From Mycolicibacterium sarraceniae (GTDB lineage: Bacteria; Actinomycetota; Actinomycetes; Mycobacteriales; Mycobacteriaceae): a stretch of 64,000 bases of DNA. Below are positions 29,311-39,029 of this stretch, in pieces (within the stretch, counting starts at the first letter, position 1; each line of letters opens with the position of its first letter). The translations under genes and the position numbers were made by a program. Under the pieces are notes generated by a model, which made no database searches, was not told the DNA's origin, and was given only the letters and a program-made list of their open reading frames with translations. Location of the stretch: NCBI RefSeq assembly GCF_010731875.1, contig NZ_AP022595.1:2790001-2854000 (forward strand), given 5' to 3'.

Positions 29311-30284
29311 GTCACCCTCACCCGCGGATCCAGGATCGCGTAGATCACATCGGACAGCAGGCCGGCCAACAACACAACTGCGCCGGAGAACACCGTGATC
29401 GCCGCGACGATGTTGGTGTCTTGGGTGGCGATGCCCTGCACGACCCACTCACCCATACCGTGCCACCCGAAGATCTTCTCCACGAACACTGCCCCGGTGA
29501 CCAAACCCGCGACACCATAGGCAAATAGCGTCGCCATCGGGATTAGGGCGGTGCGCAGTCCGTGCTTGAACAGGGCTTGCCGCCGGGTCAGCCCCTTGGC
29601 CCGCGCGGTGCGGATGAAGTCCTGGCCGAGGACGTCGAGCATCGCATTGCGTTGGTAGCGGCTGTAACCCGCGATCGCACCGAGCGCCAGGGTGACGCTG
29701 GGCAGGATTAGGTGTTGCAGCCGGTCGATGAACTGATTCCACGGGCCGCCGATCGCGTCGGGCGAGGTTTCTCCGGTGTAGGAGAAAATCTGAAGCCCCA
29801 GAACCGAATTGACATTCAGCGCCGCCAGGATCATCAGGTTGGCGATCACGAACGTCGGCGTACTGATCACCAGTAGTGACAGCAGTGTGATCACCCGATC
29901 GGATAATCGGTATTGGCGGATCGCGCCCCATGCGCCGACCACCACCCCGATCACGGTGCCCAACACCGAGCCGATGATTAGCAGCCGGAGGCTGACGCCG
30001 ATGCGGCGCCACAGTTCGTCGGCCACGGGCTGGCCCGTGACCGTCGTGCCAAAATCACCGCGCACCGCACCGGCCACCCAGTGGGCATAGCGCAGCGGTA
30101 TCGGCTTGTCGAGATCGAGCTCGGCGGCCTTGGCGTCGATCACGGCTTGGGGCGGCCGCGGATTACGTTGCAACAGGCTGTTCAAGGGAGTGAACGTCAG
30201 CGAGGTCAAAGAGAACGTCAGGAACGACGCCAACGCCAGCAGCACCAGGTAGTTGAGCAGCCGACGCGCCAGGAATCGCGTCAT
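29307..30284 (-). CDS. oppB: Oligopeptide ABC transporter permease OppB
   Basis: A 325-aa permease: an N-terminal helix, the domain-specific loop with DLDKPIPLRYAHWVAGAVRGDFG, and the BPD core with the EAA-type loop QDFIRTARAKGLTRRQALFKHGLR. The ATG at 30284 (MTRFLARRLLNYL) was chosen; the frame is open to 30425 but that part is not hydrophobic and reaches the cysD promoter. It is the first gene of the oppBCDA operon, divergent from cysD with a 229-bp spacer. Confidence 0.92.
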   Translation of the reverse strand: MTRFLARRLLNYLVLLALASFLTFSLTSLTFTPLNSLLQRNPRPPQAVIDAKAAELDLDKPIPLRYAHWVAGAVRGDFGTTVTGQPVADELWRRIGVSLRLLIIGSVLGTVIGVVVGAWGAIRQYRLSDRVITLLSLLVISTPTFVIANLMILAALNVNSVLGLQIFSYTGETSPDAIGGPWNQFIDRLQHLILPSVTLALGAIAGYSRYQRNAMLDVLGQDFIRTARAKGLTRRQALFKHGLRTALIPMATLFAYGVAGLVTGAVFVEKIFGWHGMGEWVVQGIATQDTNIVAAITVFSGAVVLLAGLLSDVIYAILDPRVRVT

Positions 30285-30432
30285 CGGGCGCGCTCGGCCA
30301 CAGGGTGCATGCAGCACAGGGTAGGAGATGCCGGGGGTGAACGACCGCAAGACCCGGGCGTTTATCGCCGTGGCTCGTGGATAAGCAACCCGACGTGGAT
30401 GCCAGCATGGTCTCGGCTTCTGCACTTAACTC

Positions 30433-30461
30433 TTGACTTCATCCAGAGTGCTCGCTACATT
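30433..30461 (+). promoter_or_regulatory. Probable sigma-A-type promoter for cysD
   Basis: TTGACT at 30433-30438 and TACATT at 30456-30461 are separated by exactly 17 bases and lie about 50 bp before the cysD ATG. This is a good match to a housekeeping promoter. A GAGGA ribosome site follows a few bases before the start. Confidence 0.6.
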
Positions 30462-30513
30462 ACCGGCTAGCTTTGTAATTCTGGTCAATCCAACCAACTT
30501 TACGAGGAAACCA

Positions 30514-31443
30514 ATGGCAAGTCCGGTGGTCGAAAGCCCCGCGCCGGGGCAATACGAGCTGAGCCACTTACGGTCCCTTGAGGCCGAGGCAATCCACATC
30601 ATCCGCGAGGTCGCTGCCGAGTTCGAACGGCCGGTGCTGTTGTTCTCGGGCGGTAAGGACTCGATCGTGATGCTGCACCTGGCGATCAAGGCCTTCGCCC
30701 CCGGACGGCTGCCGTTCCCGGTGATGCACGTCGACACCGGGCACAACTTCGACGAGGTGATCTCCACCCGCGACGAACTGGTCGAGCGGTACGGGTTGCG
30801 ACTGGTGGTCGCGAGCGTGGAAGAGGACATCGACGCCGGCCGGGTGGTGGACAACGGCCCGTCGCGCAACCCACTGCAGACCGTGACGCTGTTGCGCGGA
30901 ATCCGCGAGAACAAGTTCGACGCCGCGTTCGGCGGGGCGCGGCGCGACGAGGAGAAGGCCCGCGCCAAAGAGCGGGTGTTCAGCTTCCGCGACGAGTTCG
31001 GCCAGTGGGACCCCAAGGCTCAGCGCCCCGAACTGTGGAACCTCTATAACGGACGCCACCGCAAGGGTGAGCACATCCGCGTATTCCCGTTGTCGAACTG
31101 GACCGAGTACGACATCTGGGCCTACATCGGGGCCGAGGAGATCACCCTGCCGGCGATCTACTACTCCCACACCCGCCCGGTCTTCCAGCGCGACGGAATG
31201 CTCTTGGCCGTCCACGAATTCATGCAACCGGGTGCCGAGGAGCCGGTGTTCGAGACCGCGGTGCGATTCCGTACCGTCGGCGATGTCACGTGCACCGGGT
31301 GCGTGGAGTCCACCGCTGTCACCGTCGATGAGGTGATCGCCGAGACCGCACTGTCGCGACTGACCGAACGTGGCGCCACCCGCGCCGACGACCGGATCTC
31401 TGAAGCTGGTATGGAAGACCGTAAACGGGAGGGCTACTTCTGA
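30514..31443 (+). CDS. cysD: Sulfate adenylyltransferase subunit 2, CysD
   Basis: A 309-aa ATP-pyrophosphatase (PAPS-reductase fold) with the P-loop-like motif LLFSGGKDSIV (~43-53) and the conserved RRDEEKARAKER block. CysD adenylates sulfate with ATP to give APS, driven by the GTPase CysN. The ATG at 30514 has a GAGGA site 5 bases upstream. The cysNC start overlaps its stop (TGATG), so the subunits are co-translated. In M. tuberculosis a carbonic anhydrase gene lies between opp and cysD; it is absent here. Confidence 0.97.
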   Translation: MASPVVESPAPGQYELSHLRSLEAEAIHIIREVAAEFERPVLLFSGGKDSIVMLHLAIKAFAPGRLPFPVMHVDTGHNFDEVISTRDELVERYGLRLVVASVEEDIDAGRVVDNGPSRNPLQTVTLLRGIRENKFDAAFGGARRDEEKARAKERVFSFRDEFGQWDPKAQRPELWNLYNGRHRKGEHIRVFPLSNWTEYDIWAYIGAEEITLPAIYYSHTRPVFQRDGMLLAVHEFMQPGAEEPVFETAVRFRTVGDVTCTGCVESTAVTVDEVIAETALSRLTERGATRADDRISEAGMEDRKREGYF

Positions 31444-33293
31444 TGGCGACACTATTGCGGATTGCCACCGCCGGATCGGTCGATGATGGTAAGTCGACAC
31501 TGATCGGCCGCCTGCTCTACGACTCCAAAGCCGTGATGGAAGACCAGCTTGCCGCCGTCGAGCGGACGTCGCGGGAACGCGGCAACGACTACACCGACCT
31601 TGCACTGGTGACCGACGGGCTGCGGTCCGAGCGCGAGCAAGGCATCACCATCGATGTCGCGTACCGCTACTTCGCTACGGCCAAGCGGAAATTCATCATC
31701 GCCGACACCCCGGGGCACATCCAGTACACCCGCAATATGGTCACCGGCGCGTCGACCGCACAGCTGGTCATCGTCCTGGTCGACGCGCGTCACGGCCTGC
31801 TCGAGCAGTCCCGCCGCCACGCGTTCCTGGCCTCACTGCTGGGCGTTCAGCACATCGTGCTGGCGGTCAACAAGATGGACCTCATCGATTGGGACCGTCA
31901 GCGTTTCGAGGCAATCCGCGATGAATTCCACGCCTTCGCCGCCCGACTCGACATTCACGACGTCACCACGATCCCGATGTCAGCGCTCAACGGCGACAAC
32001 GTGGTCACCAAGTCGGACAAGGCTCCCTGGTATGACGGCCCCTCGCTGCTGAGCCACCTCGAGGACGTCTACATCGCCGGCGACCGCAACCTGGTCGACG
32101 TGCGCTTCCCGGTGCAGTATGTGATCCGGCCGCAGACGAAAGAACACGCCGACCACCGCAGCTACGCGGGCACCGTCGCCAGCGGTGTGATGCGTCCCGG
32201 CGACGAAGTCGTGGTCCTGCCGAGCGGAAAGACCAGTCGTATCACCACGATCGACGGTCCCACCGGCCCGGTCACCGAAGCGTTCCCGCCGATGGCGGTA
32301 TCGATCAGCCTGGCCGACGATGTCGACATCTCTCGTGGTGACCTGTTGGCCCGGCCGCAGAACCAGCCGATGCCGACGCAGGAATTCGATGCCATGGTGT
32401 GCTGGATGGCCGACGACAACGCGCTGGAGCCCGGCCGCGACTACATCATCAAACACACCACCCGCACTACCCGGGCACGGGTCGGCGCACTGGACTATCG
32501 CCTGGACGTCAACACCCTGCACCGGGACAAGAGCGCAACGGCGTTGAAGCTCAACGAACTCGGCCGCGTGACCCTGCGCACCCAGGTGCCGCTGCTGCTC
32601 GACGAATACTCCCGCAATGCGGCCACCGGATCGTTCATCCTCATCGATCCCGACACCAATGTGACTGTCGCTGCGGGCATGGTTCGCGATACAGCTCCGA
32701 CCGCCGGCCGCGCCGCATCACCCAACACGGTGCGTCATCAGTCGCTGGTGACCGCTGGTGACCGGCTGACCAAGGGGCGCACCTTGTGGTTCACCGGCCT
32801 ATCCGGGTCCGGCAAGTCGTCAGTGGCCGTGCTGGTAGAGCAGAAACTGCTCGAACATGGTTCTCCCACTTACATTCTCGACGGTGACAACCTGCGTCAC
32901 GGACTCAATGCCGACCTCGGCTTCTCGATGGCAGACCGTGCCGAGAACCTGCGCCGGCTGGCCCACATCGCCACGCTGATGGCCGATGCCGGCCTGACGG
33001 TTCTGGTGCCGGTCATCAGTCCGCTGGAGGAGCATCGGGAGCTGGCCCGCAAGGTCCACACCGACCAGGATGTCGACTTCTTCGAGATCTTCGTCGACAC
33101 CCCGCTGGAGGATTGCGAACGTCGCGACCCGAAGGGGCTCTACAAGAAGGCTCGTGCGGGGGAGATCACCCACTTCACCGGAATCGACAGCCCCTACCAG
33201 CGCCCGAAGAACCCGGATCTGCGACTCACTCCCGATCGTGAGTGTGACGAGCTGGCTCAGCAGGTCGTCGATCTGTTGGAGGGGCAGCGGTGA
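31443..33293 (+). CDS. cysNC: Bifunctional sulfate adenylyltransferase subunit 1 / APS kinase, CysN-CysC
   Basis: A 616-aa fusion. Residues 1-~425 are the EF-Tu-like GTPase CysN: P-loop GSVDDGKST (~11-19), switch II ADTPGH and base motif NKMD. Residues ~440-616 are APS kinase CysC: P-loop GLSGSGKSS (~453) and the DNLRHGLN block. Together with CysD it converts sulfate to APS and then PAPS for sulfation and sulfate reduction. This fusion is the standard mycobacterial form (Rv1286). It overlaps both cysD and cysQ. Confidence 0.97.
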   Translation: MATLLRIATAGSVDDGKSTLIGRLLYDSKAVMEDQLAAVERTSRERGNDYTDLALVTDGLRSEREQGITIDVAYRYFATAKRKFIIADTPGHIQYTRNMVTGASTAQLVIVLVDARHGLLEQSRRHAFLASLLGVQHIVLAVNKMDLIDWDRQRFEAIRDEFHAFAARLDIHDVTTIPMSALNGDNVVTKSDKAPWYDGPSLLSHLEDVYIAGDRNLVDVRFPVQYVIRPQTKEHADHRSYAGTVASGVMRPGDEVVVLPSGKTSRITTIDGPTGPVTEAFPPMAVSISLADDVDISRGDLLARPQNQPMPTQEFDAMVCWMADDNALEPGRDYIIKHTTRTTRARVGALDYRLDVNTLHRDKSATALKLNELGRVTLRTQVPLLLDEYSRNAATGSFILIDPDTNVTVAAGMVRDTAPTAGRAASPNTVRHQSLVTAGDRLTKGRTLWFTGLSGSGKSSVAVLVEQKLLEHGSPTYILDGDNLRHGLNADLGFSMADRAENLRRLAHIATLMADAGLTVLVPVISPLEEHRELARKVHTDQDVDFFEIFVDTPLEDCERRDPKGLYKKARAGEITHFTGIDSPYQRPKNPDLRLTPDRECDELAQQVVDLLEGQR

Positions 33294-34024
33294 GCGATCA
33301 CGAACTCGCCGCCGATCTCGCCACCCAGGCGGGCACGCTGCTGCTGGACGTCCGCGCAGAGCTGGTCGACGCGTCCGGTGCGGAGCGAAAAGCGTCTGGC
33401 GACAAACGGTCTCACGAGTTCCTGATGGAGGCGCTGGCCGCGCAGCGGCCCGACGATGCGGTGCTCTCCGAGGAGGGTGCCGACGACCCGGTCCGGCTGC
33501 GCAGTAGCCGGGTATGGATTGTCGATCCGCTCGACGGCACCCGTGAGTTCTCCGAGCTCGACCGCGAGGACTGGGCCGTGCATGTGGCGTTGTGGCAGGA
33601 CGGCCAACTGAGCGCCGGCGCGGTCGCGCTGCCTGCCCAGAACGTCACCCTGGCCACGCCGTCGGTGCCGGCACCGCCGCCCGCACCGGCCGCCCCGCGC
33701 ATCGTCGTGTCACGGACTCGACCGCCCGCCGTCGCCCTCCAGGTTCGGGACGCCCTGGGCGGTGTGCTTGTCGAAATGGGCTCTGCCGGAGCGAAAGTCG
33801 CGGCAGTGGTCCAGGGCCTGGCGGATATCTACGTGCACGCCGGCGGACAGTATGAATGGGATTCGGCCGCCCCGGTGGCCGTCGCCCGTGCGGCGGGGCT
33901 GCACACGTCGCGCATCGACGGATCTCCTCTCCAATACAACCGGCCGGACCCGAAGCTTCCCGACGTGGTGGTGTGCCGGCCCGAATACGCCGAGGCGGTG
34001 CTGGCGGCAATTGCTGCCGGCTAG
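33290..34024 (+). CDS. cysQ: 3'-phosphoadenosine 5'-phosphosulfate phosphatase, CysQ
   Basis: A 244-aa member of the inositol-monophosphatase superfamily. Metal-binding motifs are present: SEEGADD (~64), DPLDGTREF (~83-91) and the C-terminal WDSAAPVAV (~194). CysQ removes the 3'-phosphate from PAPS or PAP, draining or recycling the sulfate-activation pool. The GTG at 33290 overlaps the cysNC stop in a GTGA junction. In M. tuberculosis cysQ (Rv2131c) is far from cysDNC, so the linkage here makes a tidy activation-plus-recycling operon. Confidence 0.9.
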   Translation: MSDHELAADLATQAGTLLLDVRAELVDASGAERKASGDKRSHEFLMEALAAQRPDDAVLSEEGADDPVRLRSSRVWIVDPLDGTREFSELDREDWAVHVALWQDGQLSAGAVALPAQNVTLATPSVPAPPPAPAAPRIVVSRTRPPAVALQVRDALGGVLVEMGSAGAKVAAVVQGLADIYVHAGGQYEWDSAAPVAVARAAGLHTSRIDGSPLQYNRPDPKLPDVVVCRPEYAEAVLAAIAAG

Positions 34025-34891
34025 CGGTTGATCCCCCTGGTAGGCCCCGATATCGGTGGGCCAACGGGTCGGGGGCTCACTGCCGTACAGCGTTCATCCT
34101 GATCGACGGTGAATTCACCGACGGCCGATAACACCTCGCCCTCGACTCCGCACTGTCGAAGGGGAAACCTGACCACGATGACTGAACTGACCACTCTGCG
34201 CGCGCTGGCGGGCCTCCCCTTGCAACCGCCGAGCCTGGCCGACTCGACACTCATCTTGGACCTGGAATCGCCAGGAAGTGAGTGACCGTGCGGCGAGGAA
34301 TTGGCGCGATACTAACGACAGGGTGGCGCTCGTCGGTGCCACTGTCGTGGTTGCCAACCCCGTTTCGACACCGCAGTCGGCAGATTGCATCCCTGCGCTG
34401 AAGCTCTCGGCAGGCAGCATCACCTCCAAAGCCGCCCTCGACCAGGCCCTTCTCGATGCGATTGCGCAAGGGCCCGCTCCGACGAGCCCACTGGCGCTGC
34501 CATCGACGATCGTCAATGCCATCCGCACCGAGGTCCGCACGCAGCTGACCGAATTGGTCGATCGTCCCCGGTGGGCAGTGCAGCCACCACTCGTTGCGGG
34601 TGTCGCTGGGCCACCGCCGCGGATCCGTGGTCGCGACCAAGGCGGCGGCGCCCGCCGACTCGACCCAACAGGCCGGCTCTGATGTGACGAAGCCGGCGAC
34701 AGTCAACGGTGCCAACGATCTGAGCGACGGCGACAAGGTCATCCTGCACAAGAAGGCGCCGCAGTCTCAGTTGCGGCGACGGGTCGAGGCATCGCTAAAC
34801 CAGGCGCGCACCTCCAAGGCGCCTCCGTCGCAGCGGTCGCATCGGCACTAGCTGGGGCCCGCGCCGGGCGGGCAATGGCAGAATTCACAGC
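34025..34891. other. Gene-poor, probably degenerate interval
   Basis: 867 bases without a convincing gene. On the + strand a 35-codon frame (34178-34285) reads MTELTTLRALAGLPLQ ... ADSTLILDL, which looks like the first strand of an isochorismatase-type hydrolase and stops at once. A GTG-started frame (34278-34682) reads VALVGATVVVANPV and TRTQLTELVD-like segments that I cannot assign. A third (34594-34851) ends in a Lys/Gln/Arg-rich tail (SDGDKVILHKK). The impression is of joined remnants of several genes. No repeat ends or tRNA scar were seen. Confidence 0.45.
34043..34062. terminator. Palindromic hairpin after cysQ
   Basis: GGCCC and GGGCC flank the perfect palindrome CGATATCG, 19 bases after the cysQ stop. 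It could form a stem and end the cys operon. There is no U-tract and the loop would be minimal, so this is tentative. Confidence 0.3.
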
Positions 34892-35365
34892 ATGCGGATG
34901 TCAGCCAAGGCCGAGTATGCCGTCCGCGCCATGACCCAGCTGGCGTCCGTCGACACCGGTGGGCTGGTCAAGACCGATGATCTGGCCAAGGCCCAGGGAA
35001 TCCCGGCCCAGTTCCTGGTCGACATTCTGTCTGACCTGCGCACCGATCGGCTGGTCCGTAGCCATCGCGGCCGCGACGGCGGATACGAACTGGGCCGTCC
35101 GGCCGCGGAGATCAGCATCGCCGATGTGCTGCGCTGTATCGACGGGCCGCTGGCCAGCGTGCGTGACATCGGCTTGGGGGACTTACCCTACAGTGGGCCG
35201 ACGGCGGCACTGACAGATGTGTGGCGGGCGCTGCGCGCCAGCATGCGCTCGGTACTCGAGGAGACCAGTCTGGCCGATGTGGCCTGCGGGCAACTGCCCG
35301 ACCATGTCGCCAGTCTTGCCCACGACTACCTGGGCCAGGAGGGCCGGCGCGGCCACAGCGGCTGA
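34892..35365 (+). CDS. Rrf2-family transcriptional regulator (Rv1287-like)
   Basis: A 157-aa winged-helix regulator. The N-terminal [14 protein letters not shown] helix, the recognition region [15 protein letters not shown] and the wing [13 protein letters not shown] are classic Rrf2. The three clustered cysteines that bind the Fe-S centre in IscR are absent; only Cys82 and Cys132 are present. That makes it closer in kind to CymR-type cysteine regulators. It follows the cys operon, as Rv1287 follows cysNC, and precedes a possible sulfite exporter, so control of sulfur metabolism is a reasonable inference. Confidence 0.88.
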   Translation: MRMSAKAEYAVRAMTQLASVDTGGLVKTDDLAKAQGIPAQFLVDILSDLRTDRLVRSHRGRDGGYELGRPAAEISIADVLRCIDGPLASVRDIGLGDLPYSGPTAALTDVWRALRASMRSVLEETSLADVACGQLPDHVASLAHDYLGQEGRRGHSG

Positions 35366-35479
35366 CTTGCGTCGAGCCGGCCGTGCATTCCCTTACCACT
35401 CAAGCGCTTTCAGCTATCCCGGGTGATGAATGCCGGCCTCCACGATTGTGCTCGGCGGATGCCGTACCGTCTCTGGCCT

Positions 35480-36604
35480 ATGGCAACACCGCGTAGCCGG
35501 GTCGAAGTACTCGGCAGTATCGGACCCAACTGGTTCGCATCGGTGATGGGCACCGGGATCGTGGCGAACGCCGGCGCGACGCTGCCGGTTCACGTGTGGG
35601 GCCTGCGCGGCTTCGCCGAGGTGGTCTGGGTGATCGCGGCACTGCTGCTCGTAGTGCTGATCACGCTGGTGGGAGTGCACTGGTTGCGGTATCCGACGGT
35701 CGCGCGCACCCATGCCCGCAACCCCCAGATGGCGCACTTCTACGGTGCGGCGCCGATGGCTCTGATGACCGTTGGCGGTGGCGCGGTGCTGATCGGCGGC
35801 GACCTCATCGGCGAACACCTCGCCGTCGACCTGAGCTGGGTGCTGTGGACCGCAGGCACCATCGGGGGACTGTTCACCGCGGTGAGTATCCCGTTCTTGA
35901 TGTTCACCCAGCACAACGTCGAACCCGACGCCGCGTTTGGCGGCTGGCTGATGCCAATCGTCCCGCCGATGGTCTCGGCCGCCAATGGCGCGCTGCTCAT
36001 CTCGCACATGGAACCGGGCACCGGGCGCACTACCATGCTCTACGGCTGTTATGCGATGTTCGGGCTGTCGTTGGTGGCCGCGCTCATCATCATCACGCTG
36101 ATCTGGAGCAGGCTTGCGCTCTACGGAACATCGGGCACCGCCCGAGTTCCCACGCTGTGGATCGTTCTCGGCCCGATCGGCCAATCCATCACCGCCGCAG
36201 GACTTCTCGGCCTTAACGCGGCGGGGGCCGTCCCGCACGAACTGGCCGAGGACATGAACGCCTTCGCGGTCCTGTTCGGGGTGCCCATGTGGGGCTTCGC
36301 GGTGCTCTGGATCGCGCTGGCCACCTCGCTGACCGTGCGCACCCTGCGCCGCGGTATGCCGTTCGCGCTGACCTGGTGGAGCCTGACCTTCCCGGTCGGC
36401 ACGTTCGTCACCGGCACCACACAGCTGGCCGTGCACACCCAGCTGCCCGCGTTCAAAGTGGCCGCCGTGATCGCCTATGTCGGTCTGCTGAGCACCTGGC
36501 TACTGGTCGCGGTGCGCACCGCCCGGGGCAGCGTCACGGGCGATCTCCTGAACCCGCCGCCGGCGGCCGGGCCGATCAAGGCACACAAAGACCCTGCGCC
36601 CTGA
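35480..36604 (+). CDS. TDT-family membrane transporter (TehA/Ssu1-like)
   Basis: A 374-aa protein with about 10 hydrophobic helices and the family opening PNWFASVMGTGIVANA. The tellurite-resistance/dicarboxylate transporter family includes TehA anion channels, Mae1 malate transporters and the yeast sulfite exporter Ssu1. The ATG at 35480 (MATPRSRVEVLG) is used; in-frame ATGs at 35459 and 35423 are possible. Its position right after cysDNC-cysQ and an Rrf2 regulator suggests a sulfur oxyanion, for example sulfite efflux. That is context only. Confidence 0.82.
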   Translation: MATPRSRVEVLGSIGPNWFASVMGTGIVANAGATLPVHVWGLRGFAEVVWVIAALLLVVLITLVGVHWLRYPTVARTHARNPQMAHFYGAAPMALMTVGGGAVLIGGDLIGEHLAVDLSWVLWTAGTIGGLFTAVSIPFLMFTQHNVEPDAAFGGWLMPIVPPMVSAANGALLISHMEPGTGRTTMLYGCYAMFGLSLVAALIIITLIWSRLALYGTSGTARVPTLWIVLGPIGQSITAAGLLGLNAAGAVPHELAEDMNAFAVLFGVPMWGFAVLWIALATSLTVRTLRRGMPFALTWWSLTFPVGTFVTGTTQLAVHTQLPAFKVAAVIAYVGLLSTWLLVAVRTARGSVTGDLLNPPPAAGPIKAHKDPAP

Positions 36605-36639
36605 TCCTTTTTCACGCCCAAACCGACGGTTCGCCCCGA

Positions 36640-36820
36640 AAGTTCCAGCGCAACCGCCGCGCAAGAGGAACGCGAGCTGCTCACGGGTGGTGTCGTCGGC
36701 GTCGTCGGGCAACGCGGCGAAAACCGGCCAGCCGAACGCGTTGTCGTAGAACCGGCGCGAGGCGGTGATGTCGGTGACGGTCAACCGCAGGTGGTCAACC
36801 GCGGTGGTGGCAATCGGCAT
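36640..36820 (-). pseudogene. Truncated VOC (glyoxalase/bleomycin-resistance) protein
   Basis: From an ATG at 36820 the protein reads VDHLRLTVTDITASRRFYDNAFGWPVF, the first beta-alpha-beta-beta module of a VOC-fold protein, then loses similarity after FLLRGG. The frame continues to 36500 with Arg-rich junk that runs into the TDT gene. VOC enzymes need two modules; only one remains. I see nothing else in the spacer 36605-36888. Confidence 0.6.
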
Positions 36821-36888
36821 GGCCCATCCTGTCAGTAGCCGGGACTGGCCCGGGCGGCGCCCGCATCCGCCGTGCCAGAATCGCGGGC

Positions 36889-37785
36889 GTGCAGATTGGG
36901 ATGACCTTGCCGGTCATGGAACCGGACGTCAACGCAAAGATCCTCAAGCAATGGGCCCAGGCCATCGACGAGGGACCGTTCTCCTCGTTGTGCTGGGGTG
37001 AGCGGATCGCGTTCGGCAATCCGGACTCGCTGACCCTGCTGGGTGCGCTGACCGGCTGGACCGAGCGGGTCCCGCTGGTGGCCACCGTGATCGTTCCGCA
37101 GCTGCACAATTCGGTGATGCTTGCCAAGGCGCTGGCGACCGGAGACCTGCTCAGTGGCGGACGGCTCACCGTCGGCATCGGTGTTGGCGGTCGGCACGAG
37201 GATTACCGCGCGGCGGGTGCCGACCCGAAAACCCAGACCATGCGGCAGATGGCTGAGCGGGTGGCGGTCATGAAGCGGGTCTGGGCGGGGGAGAAGGTCA
37301 CCGAATCGGTGTTGCCGGTCGGGCCCGCACCCGCCCGGGACGGCGGCCCGCGACTGCTGGTCGGCACCACCGGCCCCAAGACTCTGCGCAGTGCGGCCCA
37401 GTGGGCCGACGGCATCACCGGCATCTCGCTGGACCTCGACCTGGACAAGCAGAACGAGCTGTTCGATGTCGCCCGCGCCGCGTGGGCGGAGGCGGGCAAG
37501 CCCAAACCCCATCTCGCGACGTCGTTTTGGTTCGCCATCGGTGACGGCGCGGCGCCGCGCGCGCGGGTCGCGCAGCACCTGTTGCACTACATGAACTGGA
37601 TTCCGCGCGAGTACGTCGAGGCGATGGCGCCGACCACCGGGTGGGCCGGTACCGACGAGGAACTCGTCGCGGTGCTGCGCGGGTTCGCCGCGATCGGCAC
37701 CAGCGAGCTGCACCTCATCCCGACCAGTACTGACATCGGCCAGCTGCGTCGCGTCGCGGATCTTGTTGGCGAGATTTCCGCCTAA
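36889..37785 (+). CDS. LLM-class F420/FMN-dependent oxidoreductase
   Basis: A 298-aa luciferase-like TIM barrel. The N-terminus [12 protein letters not shown], the block [34 protein letters not shown] region (~65-95) and [15 protein letters not shown] are typical of actinobacterial F420-dependent members of the family. GTG start at 36889; there is also an in-frame ATG four codons later. The substrate is unknown. It is transcribed towards the lactate monooxygenase gene 70 bp downstream. Confidence 0.85.
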   Translation: MQIGMTLPVMEPDVNAKILKQWAQAIDEGPFSSLCWGERIAFGNPDSLTLLGALTGWTERVPLVATVIVPQLHNSVMLAKALATGDLLSGGRLTVGIGVGGRHEDYRAAGADPKTQTMRQMAERVAVMKRVWAGEKVTESVLPVGPAPARDGGPRLLVGTTGPKTLRSAAQWADGITGISLDLDLDKQNELFDVARAAWAEAGKPKPHLATSFWFAIGDGAAPRARVAQHLLHYMNWIPREYVEAMAPTTGWAGTDEELVAVLRGFAAIGTSELHLIPTSTDIGQLRRVADLVGEISA

Positions 37786-37855
37786 GCGTGAGTTTCGGCG
37801 TAGAAATTCGAGTAGAAGTCGCCCTAGCGTCGATGTCGCGGGACAAGGGGGAGTC

Positions 37856-39025
37856 ATGACCCAGCCGTACGGCAACTACCAGCTCGAAATCTACTTGCAG
37901 GGCCTGACCGGCACACAGCCCAGTCTGCCGATGTCCTTCGCGGAGTTAGAAGCCCGTGCCGCTCAAGCTCTTTCACCGTCGATATGGTCGTACGTCGCCG
38001 GTGGCGCTGGCGATGAACGCACGCAGCGCGCCAATGTCACGGCCTTCGAGCAGTGGGGCCTGATACCCCGTATGCTCGTCGGCGCCACCGAACGGGATAC
38101 GAGCGTGGAACTGTGGGGCCGACGCTGGCCGGCGCCGGTATTCATGGCACCGATCGGGGTGATCGGGCTGTGCACCACTGACCAGCACGGTGATCTCGCT
38201 GCGGCGCGCGCCGCGGCCGCAACCGGGGTGCCGATGTGTGTCTCGACACTGACGATGGATCCGCTGGAGGAGGTGGCAGCCCAATTCGGGGACACCTTAG
38301 GTCTTTTCCAGCTGTACACCCCTGTTGATCGCGAGATGGCCGAGAGCTTCGTGCACCGCGCTGAAGCAGCGGGATACGCCGGCATCGTGGTGACATTGGA
38401 TACCTGGGTGCCAGGCTGGCGGCCGCGCGACCTGGCAACGGCCAACTTCCCGCAACTGCGCGGCAAGTGTTTGGCCAACTACATCAGCGACCCGGTGTTC
38501 CGTAGCAAGGTCGACGGGGATATCGACGCCGACCCTCGCAACGCGGTAATGGCGTGGGTCAGCAATTTCGGAAACTGCCTGAGCTGGAACGACCTGCCGT
38601 GGCTGCGGTCGTTGACGTCGCTGCCGTTGATCCTGAAGGGAATCTGCCATCCCGACGATGCCCGCCGTGCGATCGACGCCGGCGCCGACGGCATCTACTG
38701 CTCCAACCATGGTGGGCGCCAAGCCAATGGCGGGCTTCCCGCACTCGACTGCCTGCCCGATGTGGTGGATGCCGCCGGTGAAGTTCCCGTGCTGTTTGAC
38801 TCCGGTATCCGCTCGGGCGCCGATATCGTCAAGGCACTGGCCATGGGGGCTAGGGCGGTTGGCGTCGGGCGGCCTTACGCCTACGGCGCAGCCCTGGCCG
38901 GCACCGACGGGATTGTGCATGTGCTGCGTTCGCTGCTGGCCGAGGCCGACCTGATCATGGGGATCGACGGCTACCGTGCCCTGGCTGATCTGACTCGTGA
39001 TGCGCTGCGGGCTGTGCGACAGTAG
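37856..39025 (+). CDS. Lactate 2-monooxygenase (FMN alpha-hydroxyacid oxidase family)
   Basis: A 389-aa FMN enzyme that converts L-lactate and O2 to acetate, CO2 and water. It matches the classical M. smegmatis lactate monooxygenase in length and layout: the N-terminal [33 protein letters not shown]-type [16 protein letters not shown], and the active-site [13 protein letters not shown] with catalytic His285 and Arg288. The long loop between ~210 and 240 that separates lactate monooxygenase from simple lactate oxidases is present. The ATG at 37856 is preferred over 37763. The split-barrel flavoprotein gene starts 4 bp downstream. Confidence 0.9.
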   Translation: MTQPYGNYQLEIYLQGLTGTQPSLPMSFAELEARAAQALSPSIWSYVAGGAGDERTQRANVTAFEQWGLIPRMLVGATERDTSVELWGRRWPAPVFMAPIGVIGLCTTDQHGDLAAARAAAATGVPMCVSTLTMDPLEEVAAQFGDTLGLFQLYTPVDREMAESFVHRAEAAGYAGIVVTLDTWVPGWRPRDLATANFPQLRGKCLANYISDPVFRSKVDGDIDADPRNAVMAWVSNFGNCLSWNDLPWLRSLTSLPLILKGICHPDDARRAIDAGADGIYCSNHGGRQANGGLPALDCLPDVVDAAGEVPVLFDSGIRSGADIVKALAMGARAVGVGRPYAYGAALAGTDGIVHVLRSLLAEADLIMGIDGYRALADLTRDALRAVRQ

Positions 39026-39029
39026 AGCG

